A stretch of DNA of 64,000 nt from Geobacillus thermocatenulatus (GTDB taxonomy: Bacteria; Bacillota; Bacilli; Bacillales; Anoxybacillaceae). Shown here piece by piece: positions 8,463 through 17,554 of this stretch; the stretch's first letter is position 1; each line of letters starts with the position of its first letter. The stretch is from contig NZ_NEWK01000001.1 of assembly GCF_002217655.1 (NCBI RefSeq), positions 444,001 through 508,000 on the forward strand, in the 5' to 3' direction. Both the position numbers and the translations under genes were made by a program. The notes below the pieces were generated by a model, which did no database searches, was not told where the DNA came from, and saw only the letters and a list, made by a program, of their open reading frames with translations.

Positions 8463-9443
8463 GTGAAAAGGGAAATGGTGATTATTTTCGGCGCAAGCAG
8501 TGGAGGGGAAAAAATTCTTAGGGAACTCATTGATCTCCAAATCGATTTCTTTGTTGACAACGATTCGGAAAAATGGGGGACTATGTTTTTTGGATATCCT
8601 GTGTATTCTCCAGAAGTGATCGCTGAGCAACCGTTGAAGGGATTGAAAGTTTTTGTAGCCTCTATTTTTTATGAAGAGATTAAAAAACAGTTGGAGTCAT
8701 TTCAGTTGATTGAAGGAATCCATTTTTATAATGGTCTTCAAATTGTAGAGGAAAGGAAACGTTTTCGTCATTGTGTGGTTAGACTGGAACAATATGTGGA
8801 TACGGGAGTTAAAAATATTGAACAGGAGTTGCAAAGGAGAGCTCTTCAAGAAACTGTTGATTTTGTTGAACAGCATCTCATGAGGGTCCCTTCTTTTCCA
8901 GATCGCTACTCGCTGTTGGAATATGCGTTGAGTTTAGCGGAAACAGGGGGGCTCTTCTTGGAGTTTGGTGTTTTTCAAGGAGATAGCATTAATTTTATTT
9001 CATCGAGAGTTCCTCATACCGTTTATGGATTCGATTCGTTTGCGGGATTGCCTGAGGATTGGCGAGATGGATTTCCTCGAGGAGCCTTTCAAATCGATCA
9101 ATTGCCGAGGGTAAACGATAATGTCCAACTAATTCAAGGTTTGTTTCGCGAAAGTTTGCCTAAGTTTTTGCAAATAAACCATGATCATTGTTCGTTTATT
9201 CATATCGATTGCGATTTATATTCCTCGACACGGGATATTTTCCATGCATTAGACGAGAGAATTGTAGAGGGAACCATTATAGTATTTGACGAATTTTTTA
9301 ACTACCCAGGGTGGAAGAACGGAGAGTTTAAAGCGTTTCAAGAATTTGTTACGAATAATCAAATCGAATTCGAGTACATAGCCTATTGTCGTTATCATGA
9401 ACAAGTAGCGGTAAAAATCAAGGGAAGAAGTAGGACGTCATGA
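8463..9443 (+). CDS. TylF-like SAM-dependent methyltransferase with N-terminal Rossmann domain
   Basis: The protein has 326 residues. Residues 4-100 (VIIFGASSGGEKILREL ... VFVASIFYEEIKKQL) form a PglD-like nucleotide-binding fold. From about 160 a TylF/macrocin-O-methyltransferase-type domain follows, with the SAM loop LFLEFGVFQGDSINFIS, FDSFAGLPEDWRDGF, and the acidic IHIDCDLYSSTRDIF. It probably O-methylates a sugar on the flagellar glycan. The GTG at 8463 follows AACAGGAGA closely. The gene is AT-rich compared with hag and the backbone, suggesting separate acquisition. The next gene carries a related N-terminal domain. Confidence 0.82.
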   Translation: MKREMVIIFGASSGGEKILRELIDLQIDFFVDNDSEKWGTMFFGYPVYSPEVIAEQPLKGLKVFVASIFYEEIKKQLESFQLIEGIHFYNGLQIVEERKRFRHCVVRLEQYVDTGVKNIEQELQRRALQETVDFVEQHLMRVPSFPDRYSLLEYALSLAETGGLFLEFGVFQGDSINFISSRVPHTVYGFDSFAGLPEDWRDGFPRGAFQIDQLPRVNDNVQLIQGLFRESLPKFLQINHDHCSFIHIDCDLYSSTRDIFHALDERIVEGTIIVFDEFFNYPGWKNGEFKAFQEFVTNNQIEFEYIAYCRYHEQVAVKIKGRSRTS

Positions 9444-9562
9444 AATCGGCTGCCTTTTCCTTGCTATAACCATAGATGAAGGAGAAGCAAAGAAGAGTTT
9501 CAGAGAAGTGGATGTTGTGAAGAAGAAATGTAAGTTAAAAGCGGTGACAAGGAGATAGGAAG

Positions 9563-10831
9563 ATGCTTAAGCTGTTTCATAATCTTCAGCAAAGAGATTG
9601 GCGTGTTGAGATTGTTAGGGAAGCATTGGAGCGATACAATGAGCAGGAAGTGGCCATTTACGGCACAGGGAAGCATACAGAGTGGTTATTGGGCGAAATC
9701 GGCCAGCTTGTCACGAAAATTGCCTGCTTACTTGATCGTGATGAAAACGTGGAAGGAGAAGGAAAATTCGGTTTGCCTATTTGCACGGTGGAAGAGGCAA
9801 TGGCGGCTGGAATTAAAGCGATTATCATTTCTTCTACCTTTGAAGAGGAAATTTATGAGCGGCTTCAGACTGTCAGGCAACAGGAAGTGGAAATCATCCG
9901 ATTATACTCACAAGAGGCCATGAGCAAAGGAAAGAAAAGTATTATTACACACATACAAATGATAGCTCGCGAATCTAAATGCTATGACTTCATTGATAGA
10001 CGAAAAGGACACTGTCAACTTGCTGTCGTACTAGCGGGGTATAAACCATATCTTTGGCCTTTTACTCTTGGAAGGTTGGCGAAGTATGTCCCTTCAAATG
10101 TCGATGTTTGTATCGTATCTTCCGGCCTCTACTCCGAGGAGTTGGCGCGCTGGGCTGAGCGTCATCAATGGTCATATTTATATACAAAGATCAATGACGT
10201 TTCGCTGGCGCAAAACTTGGCGATTGCGGAACATCAAGATGCAGAATGGATTTTTAAGCTGGATGAAGATATTTTTGTGACTGAACGATATTTTCAACAA
10301 TTGCGTTCCGGGTATGACCGTATTATTGAAGAGGGGTTGTTCCATCCTGGATTTGTTGCGCCGATAATTAATCTGAATGGATACACTTACGTGAAATTCC
10401 TCAAAGCGTTGGAGTTGGATCAGGAATATAAGCAGGTGTTTGGAGAGTTGAGATATGCGGCCAATGGAATTAAGTGTCATTATGACCCAGAGGTTGCTCG
10501 TTGGATATGGCGACATAGTCTTCCCTTAGAGGAGGTAGCTCAAAAAATTGCTAGCAAGCCTTTCGACTACTCAACTGTGCCTCATCGCTTCAGTATAGGA
10601 GCGATTCTATTTAACAGGGAATATTGGGAACAAATCGGGGGATTCAAAATTGGAACGAAGGAAGGCATGCTAGGGGGAGACGAAGAGGATCTATGTCAAA
10701 AATGTGTAGAACTTTCACGTGTCATGTGTGTAGTGCATAATGTGTTCTGTGGGCATTTCTCCTTTTTCTTACAGGAAGAAAGTATGAAAGCATTTTTAGA
10801 AAAACATAGGGAGCTTTTTATGATTCGCTGA
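9563..10831 (+). CDS. Glycosyltransferase with PglD-like N-terminal domain
   Basis: The protein has 422 residues. Residues about 28-115 (VAIYGTGKHTEWLLGEIGQL ... AIIISSTFEEEIYERL) resemble the N-terminal domain of the preceding methyltransferase. Residues about 150-420 are a GT-A-like glycosyltransferase with LDEDIFVTERYF near 230 (likely nucleotide-sugar/metal site) and GTKEGMLGGDEEDLCQK near 370. No membrane segment is evident, as expected for cytoplasmic flagellin glycosylation. The ATG follows AAGGAGATAGGA. Donor and acceptor are unknown. Confidence 0.75.
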   Translation: MLKLFHNLQQRDWRVEIVREALERYNEQEVAIYGTGKHTEWLLGEIGQLVTKIACLLDRDENVEGEGKFGLPICTVEEAMAAGIKAIIISSTFEEEIYERLQTVRQQEVEIIRLYSQEAMSKGKKSIITHIQMIARESKCYDFIDRRKGHCQLAVVLAGYKPYLWPFTLGRLAKYVPSNVDVCIVSSGLYSEELARWAERHQWSYLYTKINDVSLAQNLAIAEHQDAEWIFKLDEDIFVTERYFQQLRSGYDRIIEEGLFHPGFVAPIINLNGYTYVKFLKALELDQEYKQVFGELRYAANGIKCHYDPEVARWIWRHSLPLEEVAQKIASKPFDYSTVPHRFSIGAILFNREYWEQIGGFKIGTKEGMLGGDEEDLCQKCVELSRVMCVVHNVFCGHFSFFLQEESMKAFLEKHRELFMIR

Positions 10832-10860
10832 CGGAAAGAAGAACGAAAGGAGTTGACAAC

Positions 10861-12225
10861 ATGGCACCTTTAGTGGGAATAGTGATTTGCAATTTTAATA
10901 AAAAGGAATATTTAATCCGTTGTATAGAATCAGTTTTAGATTCGTCGTATCAAAATTTTTCATTATATGTGGTGGATAATGCCTCCACAGATGGATCAGC
11001 CGAACTTGTGCGAGAATTATTTGGTGGGAAACTAACGCTTATTATGAATGATGAAAATAAAGGCGGGACAGGTGGATTTAATAGGGGAATGAGAGAGGCA
11101 CTTCGAGCTGGGCATCGATATATTTTATTGCTTGACAACGATGTGGTCATTGACAAGGAAACTATAAAACATTTAATAGATGTATTGGAAGAGGATCCTT
11201 CCATTGGTATTGTTGGTTCGGCGATTTATAAGATGGACGCTCCTGATCAGTTGCAGGAAGTGGGAGCCGCCATTGATTGGGATGAGTTCAAAGTGGTGCC
11301 TTTCTATCAAGATGTCTTGCAGCCAAAGCATTTGCCGTACATAGTGGAAAGTGATTACGTTCCAGCATGTTGCGCTTTAATTCGTGCAGATGCGGTTCGT
11401 CAGATCGGGTTGATGGATGAAAAATGGTTTATTCATTGGGATGATATAGAATGGTGCTATCGTTTTAAACAGAGAGGGTATCGCGTTGTTGCATGTTCAC
11501 GGGCCAAAGTTTGGCATAAAACGGGAGCCGTCTTGCACACAAGCACCTTTCCTCATTATTATTTAACCAGAAATAAAATCCGTTTTTTTGCTAAATATGC
11601 AAAACAAGATAATTTAATGAATTTAGCTAAAATGATCGTTGATGAATGGTTTAAAGCGCTCTATTTTGGAGGATTGAAAGGCAAACGTACAGTCGCGCAG
11701 ACTATTTATATGGCCTACGAGGATGCACTAAATAATGTAACAGGAAGAGCCAAAGAACATCGAATTTTTGAAATGGAAACTGTAAAGGTTGACCTTTTGG
11801 AGCCGGTATTGAGATCAACCTCTAAAGTTATAGTCATAGCAGAGTCTGATGCCAATCCTACTATTCTGATGAATTATATGGCTCGAAAAGGGATTGAATA
11901 TGTTGTAAGATCCGTGGGTGACAATGGAGTTGGATCACAATGGATGGGAGCACAAGACATCAGGAATGATACAGTTGTTCTATATTTTTGTAAGCATGTT
12001 TTGGATATACCCGATAACGTGTCACATGTCATTGTGGTCGATCAGTTTTTTAATGTTATGGATTTAAGAAAGGGAAGAGATGCTATTCGAGCAGTAAGGA
12101 ATTTGCGACAACAATTGTTTGAAGGGATGGCCCCGTTGATTTATGCTAGACTTTTGCATTTGCGACATGTATTAAGCGTGCAAGAAGAAGGGAATAAAGA
12201 TGATGCAAAGATTCCCATTAGTTAG
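10861..12225 (+). CDS. Family 2 glycosyltransferase (two-part protein)
   Basis: The protein has 454 residues. The N-terminal GT2 domain begins GIVICNFNKKEYLIRCIESV, contains VVDNASTDGSAELV, the DxD-type LLLDNDVVID (about 97-106) and the acceptor-side WFIHWDDIEWCYRFKQRGY. Such domains resemble rhamnosyl- and galactofuranosyl-transferases. A C-terminal 150 residues (from SKVIVIAESDANPTILMN) form a separate alpha/beta region I do not recognise. A GAAAGGAG ribosome-binding site precedes the ATG. It overlaps the next GT gene by 26 bp, so the two are translationally linked. Confidence 0.85.
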   Translation: MAPLVGIVICNFNKKEYLIRCIESVLDSSYQNFSLYVVDNASTDGSAELVRELFGGKLTLIMNDENKGGTGGFNRGMREALRAGHRYILLLDNDVVIDKETIKHLIDVLEEDPSIGIVGSAIYKMDAPDQLQEVGAAIDWDEFKVVPFYQDVLQPKHLPYIVESDYVPACCALIRADAVRQIGLMDEKWFIHWDDIEWCYRFKQRGYRVVACSRAKVWHKTGAVLHTSTFPHYYLTRNKIRFFAKYAKQDNLMNLAKMIVDEWFKALYFGGLKGKRTVAQTIYMAYEDALNNVTGRAKEHRIFEMETVKVDLLEPVLRSTSKVIVIAESDANPTILMNYMARKGIEYVVRSVGDNGVGSQWMGAQDIRNDTVVLYFCKHVLDIPDNVSHVIVVDQFFNVMDLRKGRDAIRAVRNLRQQLFEGMAPLIYARLLHLRHVLSVQEEGNKDDAKIPIS

Positions 12226-13108
12226 TATTGTCATGTTGGCTTGGAATCGAAAAGATGACGTACGGGAGAGTTTGCGTCATATTCAGAAGATCGACTATGA
12301 GCCGTTGGAAATCATCGTTGTGGATAATGCTTCCGACGACGGGACAGCACAAATGGTAGAAGCCGAGTTTCCTGATGTACATTTGATCAAGATGAAAAAA
12401 AATATAGGCATCGCTGCGTATAATGTTGGATTCGAGCAGGCGAAGGGAAAGTATATTGTGATCATTGACGATGATTCTTTCCCCGCCAGACATGCGATTC
12501 GGCGAATGGTTCAAGTGTTTGAAAAAGATGAACGGCTGGGTGCAGTGGCTTTTGATGTGCGCAATTATGATCATTACGATGAGATTAAAAACGAATTAGA
12601 GGATACAGATGAAACAGAAGAAGTGAAGGCCGTAGCCAGCGACTACTTGATGTCTTTTAATGGTGCGGGCGTAGGGATTCGGAAAGATTTATTCAAAAAA
12701 ATTGGATATTATCCTGAAGAATTTTTTCTTTATTATAATGAAATGGATTGCGCCTTTAAAATTTGGAATGCAGGGTATCGCATTGAATTTTATTCTAACA
12801 TTGTTTCTTATCACAAGTATTCGCCTAAAAATCGCGCTTCTTGGAGAGCGCCGTTCTACTATACAAGAAATGCGTTTTGGCTCATTTGGAAGCATTATCC
12901 TATGGATATGGCGTTAAACACAACGCTTAGATTAATATATCATTGTCTTTATTATTCTATAGAGCAGAAAACGACGGTTTACTTAAAGGCGATGTGGTCA
13001 GCTTTTCGTGAAGCATACAAATTAAAAGGAAAGCGAAAGGCAGTGGATCGGGCTATCGCACAGAAGCTGCGTGTCCCATTCAATCTTTCGTTTACATTCT
13101 ATCGGTAA
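12200..13108 (+). CDS. Family 2 glycosyltransferase
   Basis: This 302-residue single-domain GT2 begins FPLVSIVMLAWNRKDDVRES, has VVDNASDDGTAQMVEAEF, the DxD-like VIIDDDSFPARHAIRRM (about 92-108), and FFLYYNEMDCAFKIWNAGYR near 180. It belongs to the same GT2 subgroup as the preceding gene and probably adds the neighbouring sugar of one glycan. Starts at 12200 or 12203 are equally possible inside the end of the upstream gene. It is followed by one of the dispersed inverted-repeat elements, which ends this transcriptional block. Confidence 0.85.
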   Translation: MMQRFPLVSIVMLAWNRKDDVRESLRHIQKIDYEPLEIIVVDNASDDGTAQMVEAEFPDVHLIKMKKNIGIAAYNVGFEQAKGKYIVIIDDDSFPARHAIRRMVQVFEKDERLGAVAFDVRNYDHYDEIKNELEDTDETEEVKAVASDYLMSFNGAGVGIRKDLFKKIGYYPEEFFLYYNEMDCAFKIWNAGYRIEFYSNIVSYHKYSPKNRASWRAPFYYTRNAFWLIWKHYPMDMALNTTLRLIYHCLYYSIEQKTTVYLKAMWSAFREAYKLKGKRKAVDRAIAQKLRVPFNLSFTFYR

Positions 13109-13115
13109 CGCTTAG

Positions 13116-13239
13116 GAGGCCGGTGGAAAACAGGTTTTGCATCCAACTGATCGGCTTTGATTGGGAAAAGGATACGAATATGACAGAGTTTTTTCGGTAG
13201 ATCCATAATGGGCATCAGCCGCTTCATCCCACCGGCCTC
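13116..13239. repeat. Dispersed inverted-repeat element, copy A
   Basis: The element has 11-bp perfect terminal inverted repeats: GAGGCCGGTGG (13116-13126) and CCACCGGCCTC (13229-13239), 124 bp in all. It lies wholly between genes. The ends match the other five copies in the window in consensus AGGCYGGTGR. Confidence 0.7.
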
Positions 13240-13298
13240 TTTTAGACGAAAAAGGAATTGAAGCATCTATGCATGGTTATTAAGGAGTACATAGTCGG

Positions 13299-13790
13299 AT
13301 GAAAAAACTATTAATCGTTCGATCTGTAAGTATGCAGCAGTTAGATAACAACCTAAAGGCTATTATCAATACATTTCCTGATTACGAGTATCATATGTTG
13401 ACACATGAGCACAGTGTCAAACTTGTAGAAAAATATGATGTCATCAAAAAAATCATTGTATATCCTTATAAACAATCCTTTTCGATCAAAAGACCGGTGC
13501 CCGAATTAAAAAACGAAATTTATGATGTTGTGATCATCCCTGTTTCCAATCTGACTGGTGCTGGCTTTTTTAATGTTTTTCAATTTTCATTATCATTAAA
13601 GTCGAAAAGGCGAGTAATTTGCAATCTGATTTCTGATTTATGGGATATTACCTCAGGACAAATTCGCTGGATGAGAATGAAGCATATCATGATGTCAATT
13701 GTATCTATGACTGGATCAATCATCGCCGGGTTATTGGTTGTTCTGTTCTTGCCATTCATGTTAAAAAGGCTTGAAAAAAAAGGAGAATAG
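13299..13790 (+). CDS. Unrecognised small protein with C-terminal membrane segment
   Basis: The protein has 163 residues. The N-terminal 120 residues (MKKLLIVRSVSMQQLDNNLK ... IYDVVIIPVSNLTGAGFFNV) look like the first half of a GT-B glycosyltransferase fold such as the GT9 family, with alternating beta strands and helices. The C-terminus is a single hydrophobic stretch (MSIVSMTGSIIAGLLVVLFL) ending in a basic tail. It may be a truncated transferase or a small membrane-anchored partner. It overlaps the glf frame and sits directly upstream of it, so cotranscription is likely. I cannot assign a function. Confidence 0.6.
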   Translation: MKKLLIVRSVSMQQLDNNLKAIINTFPDYEYHMLTHEHSVKLVEKYDVIKKIIVYPYKQSFSIKRPVPELKNEIYDVVIIPVSNLTGAGFFNVFQFSLSLKSKRRVICNLISDLWDITSGQIRWMRMKHIMMSIVSMTGSIIAGLLVVLFLPFMLKRLEKKGE

Positions 13791-13794
13791 CAAC

Positions 13795-14955
13795 ATGTTT
13801 GACTATGTCGTTGTTGGTGCAGGATTTGCTGGAGCAGTCATAGCAGAACGAATCGCTACTCAATTAAACGAAAAGGTATTAGTCATTGAGAAGAGAAATC
13901 ATATTGGTGGCAACGCGTATGACTATTATGATGAAAACGGAATTTTAGTTCATAAGTATGGGCCTCACATTTTCCATACTCGTTCCAGAGAAGTATGGGA
14001 CTATTTGTCGCAATTTACGGATTGGCATTTATATCATCATCATGTTCTCGGTTCCATTGATGGGAAAAAGGTTCCTATTCCGTTTAATTTAAATACATTA
14101 CATGAGCTGTTACCTGAATCGTTTGCCAGACCTTTGGAAGAGAAGTTAGTGAGCAAATTCGGTTATAACGTAAAAGTTCCCATTTTGAAGTTGCGTGAAA
14201 CGGATGATAAGGACTTAAAGTTTTTGGCGGATTTTGTTTATGAAAAAGTGTTTCTGAACTATACGACAAAACAATGGGGAATGAAACCGGAAGAGCTAGA
14301 CCCGACGGTTACTGGAAGAGTGCCGGTATATATTTCTAGGGATAACCGCTATTTTCAAGATGCTTATCAGGGAATGCCAAAAGAAGGTTATACGAAAATT
14401 TTCGAAAAGTTATTATCCCATTCTAATATTAAGCTTATGTTAAATACGGATTATAAAGAAGTCATAGACATTGACGTTAAGAATGGAAAGATCAGTTTGT
14501 TTGGGCAGGAATTTAAAGGAATATTGGTTTATACAGGGAAAATCGATGAATTTTTTAACTATGAATTTGGTGATCTTCCTTATCGTTCTCTTCGCTTTGA
14601 ATTTGAAAACATTCAAAAGGAGTTTGTGCAGCCTGTTGGTACCATCAATTATCCGAATGAATATCAATTTACGAGAATTACGGAATTTAAACATTTAACT
14701 GGCCAAGAGCATTCATCAACAACAATTGTCAAAGAATATCCTCAAGGTTACGAACGAAATGTAAAAGGAAAGGATATTCCTTATTATCCTATTCCGAAAA
14801 AAGAAAACTTAGAGTTGTATGCGAGATATAAAGAGAGGGCGCGGCAGTTCCCGCATGTTTTCTTTGTAGGACGGTTGGCTGAATATCGCTATTATGATAT
14901 GGATGCAGTTATCGCAAGGGCGCTTACGGTATTCAACAATAAAATTTTACGGTGA
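13795..14955 (+). CDS. glf: UDP-galactopyranose mutase
   Basis: The protein has 386 residues. It begins with the FAD-binding motif YVVVGAGFAGAVIAERIA, followed by IEKRNHIGGNAYDYYDENG and KYGPHIFHTRSREVWDYL, all diagnostic of Glf. The C-terminus has FVGRLAEYRYYDMDAVIARAL, the second FAD-contact region. It converts UDP-galactopyranose to UDP-galactofuranose, so the flagellar glycan probably contains galactofuranose, consistent with the two GT2 enzymes upstream. The frame is open from 13771, but AAAAGGAGAATAGCAAC favours ATG 13795. Confidence 0.95.
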   Translation: MFDYVVVGAGFAGAVIAERIATQLNEKVLVIEKRNHIGGNAYDYYDENGILVHKYGPHIFHTRSREVWDYLSQFTDWHLYHHHVLGSIDGKKVPIPFNLNTLHELLPESFARPLEEKLVSKFGYNVKVPILKLRETDDKDLKFLADFVYEKVFLNYTTKQWGMKPEELDPTVTGRVPVYISRDNRYFQDAYQGMPKEGYTKIFEKLLSHSNIKLMLNTDYKEVIDIDVKNGKISLFGQEFKGILVYTGKIDEFFNYEFGDLPYRSLRFEFENIQKEFVQPVGTINYPNEYQFTRITEFKHLTGQEHSSTTIVKEYPQGYERNVKGKDIPYYPIPKKENLELYARYKERARQFPHVFFVGRLAEYRYYDMDAVIARALTVFNNKILR

Positions 14956-14964
14956 ACTGATGAA

Positions 14965-15639
14965 ATGAGGAACTTCGAAGCCTACATCTTTGACCTCGAT
15001 GACACACTATATTGCGAGTACGATTACGTCAGATCGGGATTTCGGGCGGTGGCGAATGAGCTGGCGAAGCAGCGTCCAGACATAGGGATAGACGGCATTC
15101 ATCAAATGCTGATCGATGAATGGCGGCGAAATGGGCGCGGGCGGGTGTTTGATGACGTATGCAAGCAGCTAGGTATTGACGCCGATATTGTCCGCCTCGT
15201 CCGTCTTTACCGCAGTCATCGGCCCGATATTTCGCTATATGATGATGCGAAGGAAGTCCTGGCTCATTTGAGGCAGACAGGAAAAAAGCTCGGCATCATC
15301 ACGGATGGGGATTCGACGATGCAATGGTCGAAAATCAAAGCGCTTGAACTTGAGCATGTCGTAGATGCCATCATCGTAACCGGGGATTTGGGAAGGGAAC
15401 ATTGGAAGCCGAGCGAGACGCCGTATCGAAAGATGATGGAGTATTTGGGGTTGGATTTTCGCGATTGCGTATACATCGGCGATAACCCGAATAAAGACTT
15501 TATTGCTGCGAAAAGGCTTGGGATGGGCACGGTGCGGATCGTTCGCGATGTGGGCGACCACATGCGGACGAAATTGGGGGGAGAATACGAAGCGGACATG
15601 ACGATTGGCTCGTTGATACAATTGATGAACAAGTTGTAG
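14965..15639 (+). CDS. HAD-family hydrolase (sugar phosphatase-like)
   Basis: The protein has 224 residues with all four HAD motifs: FDLDDTLYCEYD (motif I, Asp nucleophile near residue 10), ITDGDS (motif II), the Lys of KPSETPYRKMMEYL (III) and YIGDNPNKDFIAAKRLGM (IV). A helical cap sits between I and II. It starts 9 bp after glf. In such clusters HAD enzymes usually dephosphorylate a sugar-phosphate intermediate; NeuB/PseI products are not phosphorylated in the pseudaminate route, so its substrate here is open. GC content rises again from this gene on. Confidence 0.85.
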   Translation: MRNFEAYIFDLDDTLYCEYDYVRSGFRAVANELAKQRPDIGIDGIHQMLIDEWRRNGRGRVFDDVCKQLGIDADIVRLVRLYRSHRPDISLYDDAKEVLAHLRQTGKKLGIITDGDSTMQWSKIKALELEHVVDAIIVTGDLGREHWKPSETPYRKMMEYLGLDFRDCVYIGDNPNKDFIAAKRLGMGTVRIVRDVGDHMRTKLGGEYEADMTIGSLIQLMNKL

Positions 15640-15674
15640 GTCGACGACGGGGGGCGTCGGCTCTTTCCCACTGT

Positions 15675-16643
15675 TTGGTGAAAGAGGTGGTTCGTATACA
15701 CGTATTGGTGACCAGCATTTCCAAAAAGATTCCGTTGCTTCAAGCGGTTCGACGAGCCATGCAGAAAATCGGAATGCCAGGGATTTTGATCGGGGCTGAT
15801 CGAAACAATAGCTGCATTGGCCAATATTTTGTCGACGAATTTTGGCCCATGCCTTCACTCGAACAGTTCACTGTTGAAGAATTCATTTCGATTTGCCGTC
15901 AAAAGCGCATCCGTTTCATTATACCGACAAGAGATGGCGAGCTTCCGTTCTTTTCTTCCTATCGTCAAGTATTCGAAGAGAATGGTATAGTTGTTATGGT
16001 GTCTGAACGGAACGCGATTGAGACTTGTCTCGACAAGCTGCGGTTTTATGAGCGGCTCTCTGCTCAAGGGTTTCCTGTCATTCCGACAGCACTTTCGCTG
16101 GAAGAGCTGAATGATGGTCAATATGTTGTGAAGGAACGTTACGGAGCGGGGGCAAAACACATAGGGCTTTGTTTAACGAAAGAAGAAGCAAATTGGCATG
16201 CCAAGAAGCTGGAGGTCCCTGTTTTTCAACCTTTTATCGCTGGGACAGAGATCAGCATCGATCTCTACATGACGCGGATGGGGCGAGCGAAAGGAGCAGT
16301 AGCGCGAAAAAGAGATTACGTGGTCAATGGGGAGTCGCAAATCACCACAACGATCAGAAATGAAAAATTAGAGGGCATGTGTACCGCTGTCGCCTCCTAT
16401 TTAGGGTTATACGGGCATGCGGTGATGCAGGCGATCATTGATCGTGAGGGGCAGTTTCATCTCATCGAGTGCAACCCCCGCTTTGGCGGGGCTTCGACGT
16501 TAAGCATCGAAGCGGGTTTGGACAGTTTTTATTGGTTCTTTCTTGAGGCGCAGGGGAGGAATTTGGACGATTATCCATTTCATCGTTCACCGAAAGAGAA
16601 GAGGCAAATTCGACATCCAGCCGATTTTGTGATCGATTGGTGA
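15675..16643 (+). CDS. ATP-grasp domain ligase
   Basis: The protein has up to 322 residues. An N-terminal pre-ATP-grasp fold (HVLVTSISKKIPLLQAVRRA) is followed by an ATP-grasp domain with VVKERYGAGAKHIGLC, FQPFIAGTEISIDLYM and the metal-binding HLIECNPRFGGASTLSIEAG. This is carbamoyl-phosphate-synthase-like ATP-grasp. Enzymes of this type ligate an amino or carboxyl group to an acceptor. Its place between the HAD gene and the SpsF/PseF gene suggests it decorates the nonulosonate or its precursor, for example at an amino group. The start is uncertain (TTG 15675, or TTG/GTG at 15705/15708). Confidence 0.75.
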   Translation: MVKEVVRIHVLVTSISKKIPLLQAVRRAMQKIGMPGILIGADRNNSCIGQYFVDEFWPMPSLEQFTVEEFISICRQKRIRFIIPTRDGELPFFSSYRQVFEENGIVVMVSERNAIETCLDKLRFYERLSAQGFPVIPTALSLEELNDGQYVVKERYGAGAKHIGLCLTKEEANWHAKKLEVPVFQPFIAGTEISIDLYMTRMGRAKGAVARKRDYVVNGESQITTTIRNEKLEGMCTAVASYLGLYGHAVMQAIIDREGQFHLIECNPRFGGASTLSIEAGLDSFYWFFLEAQGRNLDDYPFHRSPKEKRQIRHPADFVIDW

Positions 16644-16655
16644 AGGAGGATCGAC

Positions 16656-17381
16656 TTGAAAACGATCATCATCATTCAAGCGCGCATGGGGTCGTCTCGG
16701 CTGCCGGGAAAAGTGCTCATGCCGCTTGGGGATACGGTTGTGTTGGACTATGTTGTTTCACGATGCCAACAAGTAGAAGAAATTGATGAAGTGATGGTGG
16801 CGACGTCCACTCTGATGCAAGATGATGCGATTGAAAATTGGTGCCAGAAACGCCACGTATCTTGTTTCCGCGGCTCAGAGGGCGACGTGCTTGCCCGCTA
16901 TTACGAGTGCGCTAAGCCTCATCAGCCTGATTATGTCATTCGCGTGACGGCGGATTGCCCTTTTGTTGATTTTGAACTAGCCAATCAAATTGTTGCGGCC
17001 ATGAAGGCTGAGCCCTCTGATATCGTCATGGTGGAAGGAGAGCTGCCGCGCGGTCTAGTTGTTGAAATGGTGTCGTTTTCCGCGCTCGAATACATTTATC
17101 ATCATGGGAAAGAGCCGCGTCATCGTGAGCATGTGACGTACTACGCCTATGAATTTCCGAGTGAATTCCGCCGCACCTATGTTCAAGCGCCGAAAGACAT
17201 TTGTCAACCGCATTTGCGCATCACGTTGGATACCGAAGAAGACTATCAATTGTGCGCGGCCGTTGCGAACCATTTCAAAGGGAATCGGCTCGTTCGTTCG
17301 AGCGAGGTCGTTCAGTTTTTACTGGCTCATCCCGATGTGGCCAAACTCAACGCCCACGTTCAACAAAAACCGGTGGTGTAA
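16656..17381 (+). CDS. PseF/SpsF-type cytidylyltransferase
   Basis: The protein has 241 residues with the nucleotidyltransferase start IIIQARMGSSRLPGKVLMPL, VMVATSTLMQDDAIE, RGSEGDVLARYYECA, and VIRVTADCPFVDFELANQIV, which is the metal/nucleotide site. It belongs to the SpsF / CMP-acylneuraminate synthetase-like family and most likely activates pseudaminic acid as CMP-sugar for the Maf transferase. The start is TTG at 16656 behind GGAGGATCGAC. The order spsF-spsG-spsE (here pseF-pseG-pseI) parallels the spore-coat polysaccharide cluster of B. subtilis. Confidence 0.87.
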   Translation: MKTIIIIQARMGSSRLPGKVLMPLGDTVVLDYVVSRCQQVEEIDEVMVATSTLMQDDAIENWCQKRHVSCFRGSEGDVLARYYECAKPHQPDYVIRVTADCPFVDFELANQIVAAMKAEPSDIVMVEGELPRGLVVEMVSFSALEYIYHHGKEPRHREHVTYYAYEFPSEFRRTYVQAPKDICQPHLRITLDTEEDYQLCAAVANHFKGNRLVRSSEVVQFLLAHPDVAKLNAHVQQKPVV

Positions 17382-17404
17382 CATGTGTACGCGGAGGCAA
17401 AGCG

Positions 17405-17554
17405 ATGAGTGATCAAAATAAAACGATTGTCCTTTATAATGGGCAAAGTCAGTATGGTGTGCTTCGATATTTTATTCAAGATCTGCATACTTGGTTGGCA
17501 AGAGCGGAAAAAATCGTTGAAACGGTGATGTATCACAAACATTTTATGGCTTGA
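17405..17554 (+). pseudogene. 49-codon fragment, probably truncated glycosyltransferase start
   Basis: A short frame of 49 codons has a good ribosome-binding site (GCGGAGGCAAAGCG) and an N-terminus IVLYNGQSQYGVLRYFIQDL that reads like the first strand and helix of a larger nucleotide-sugar or glycosyltransferase protein. It then diverges and stops after YHKHFMA. I read it as the remnant of a gene truncated by deletion within the pse cluster. The family assignment is only an impression from its N-terminus. Confidence 0.45.
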
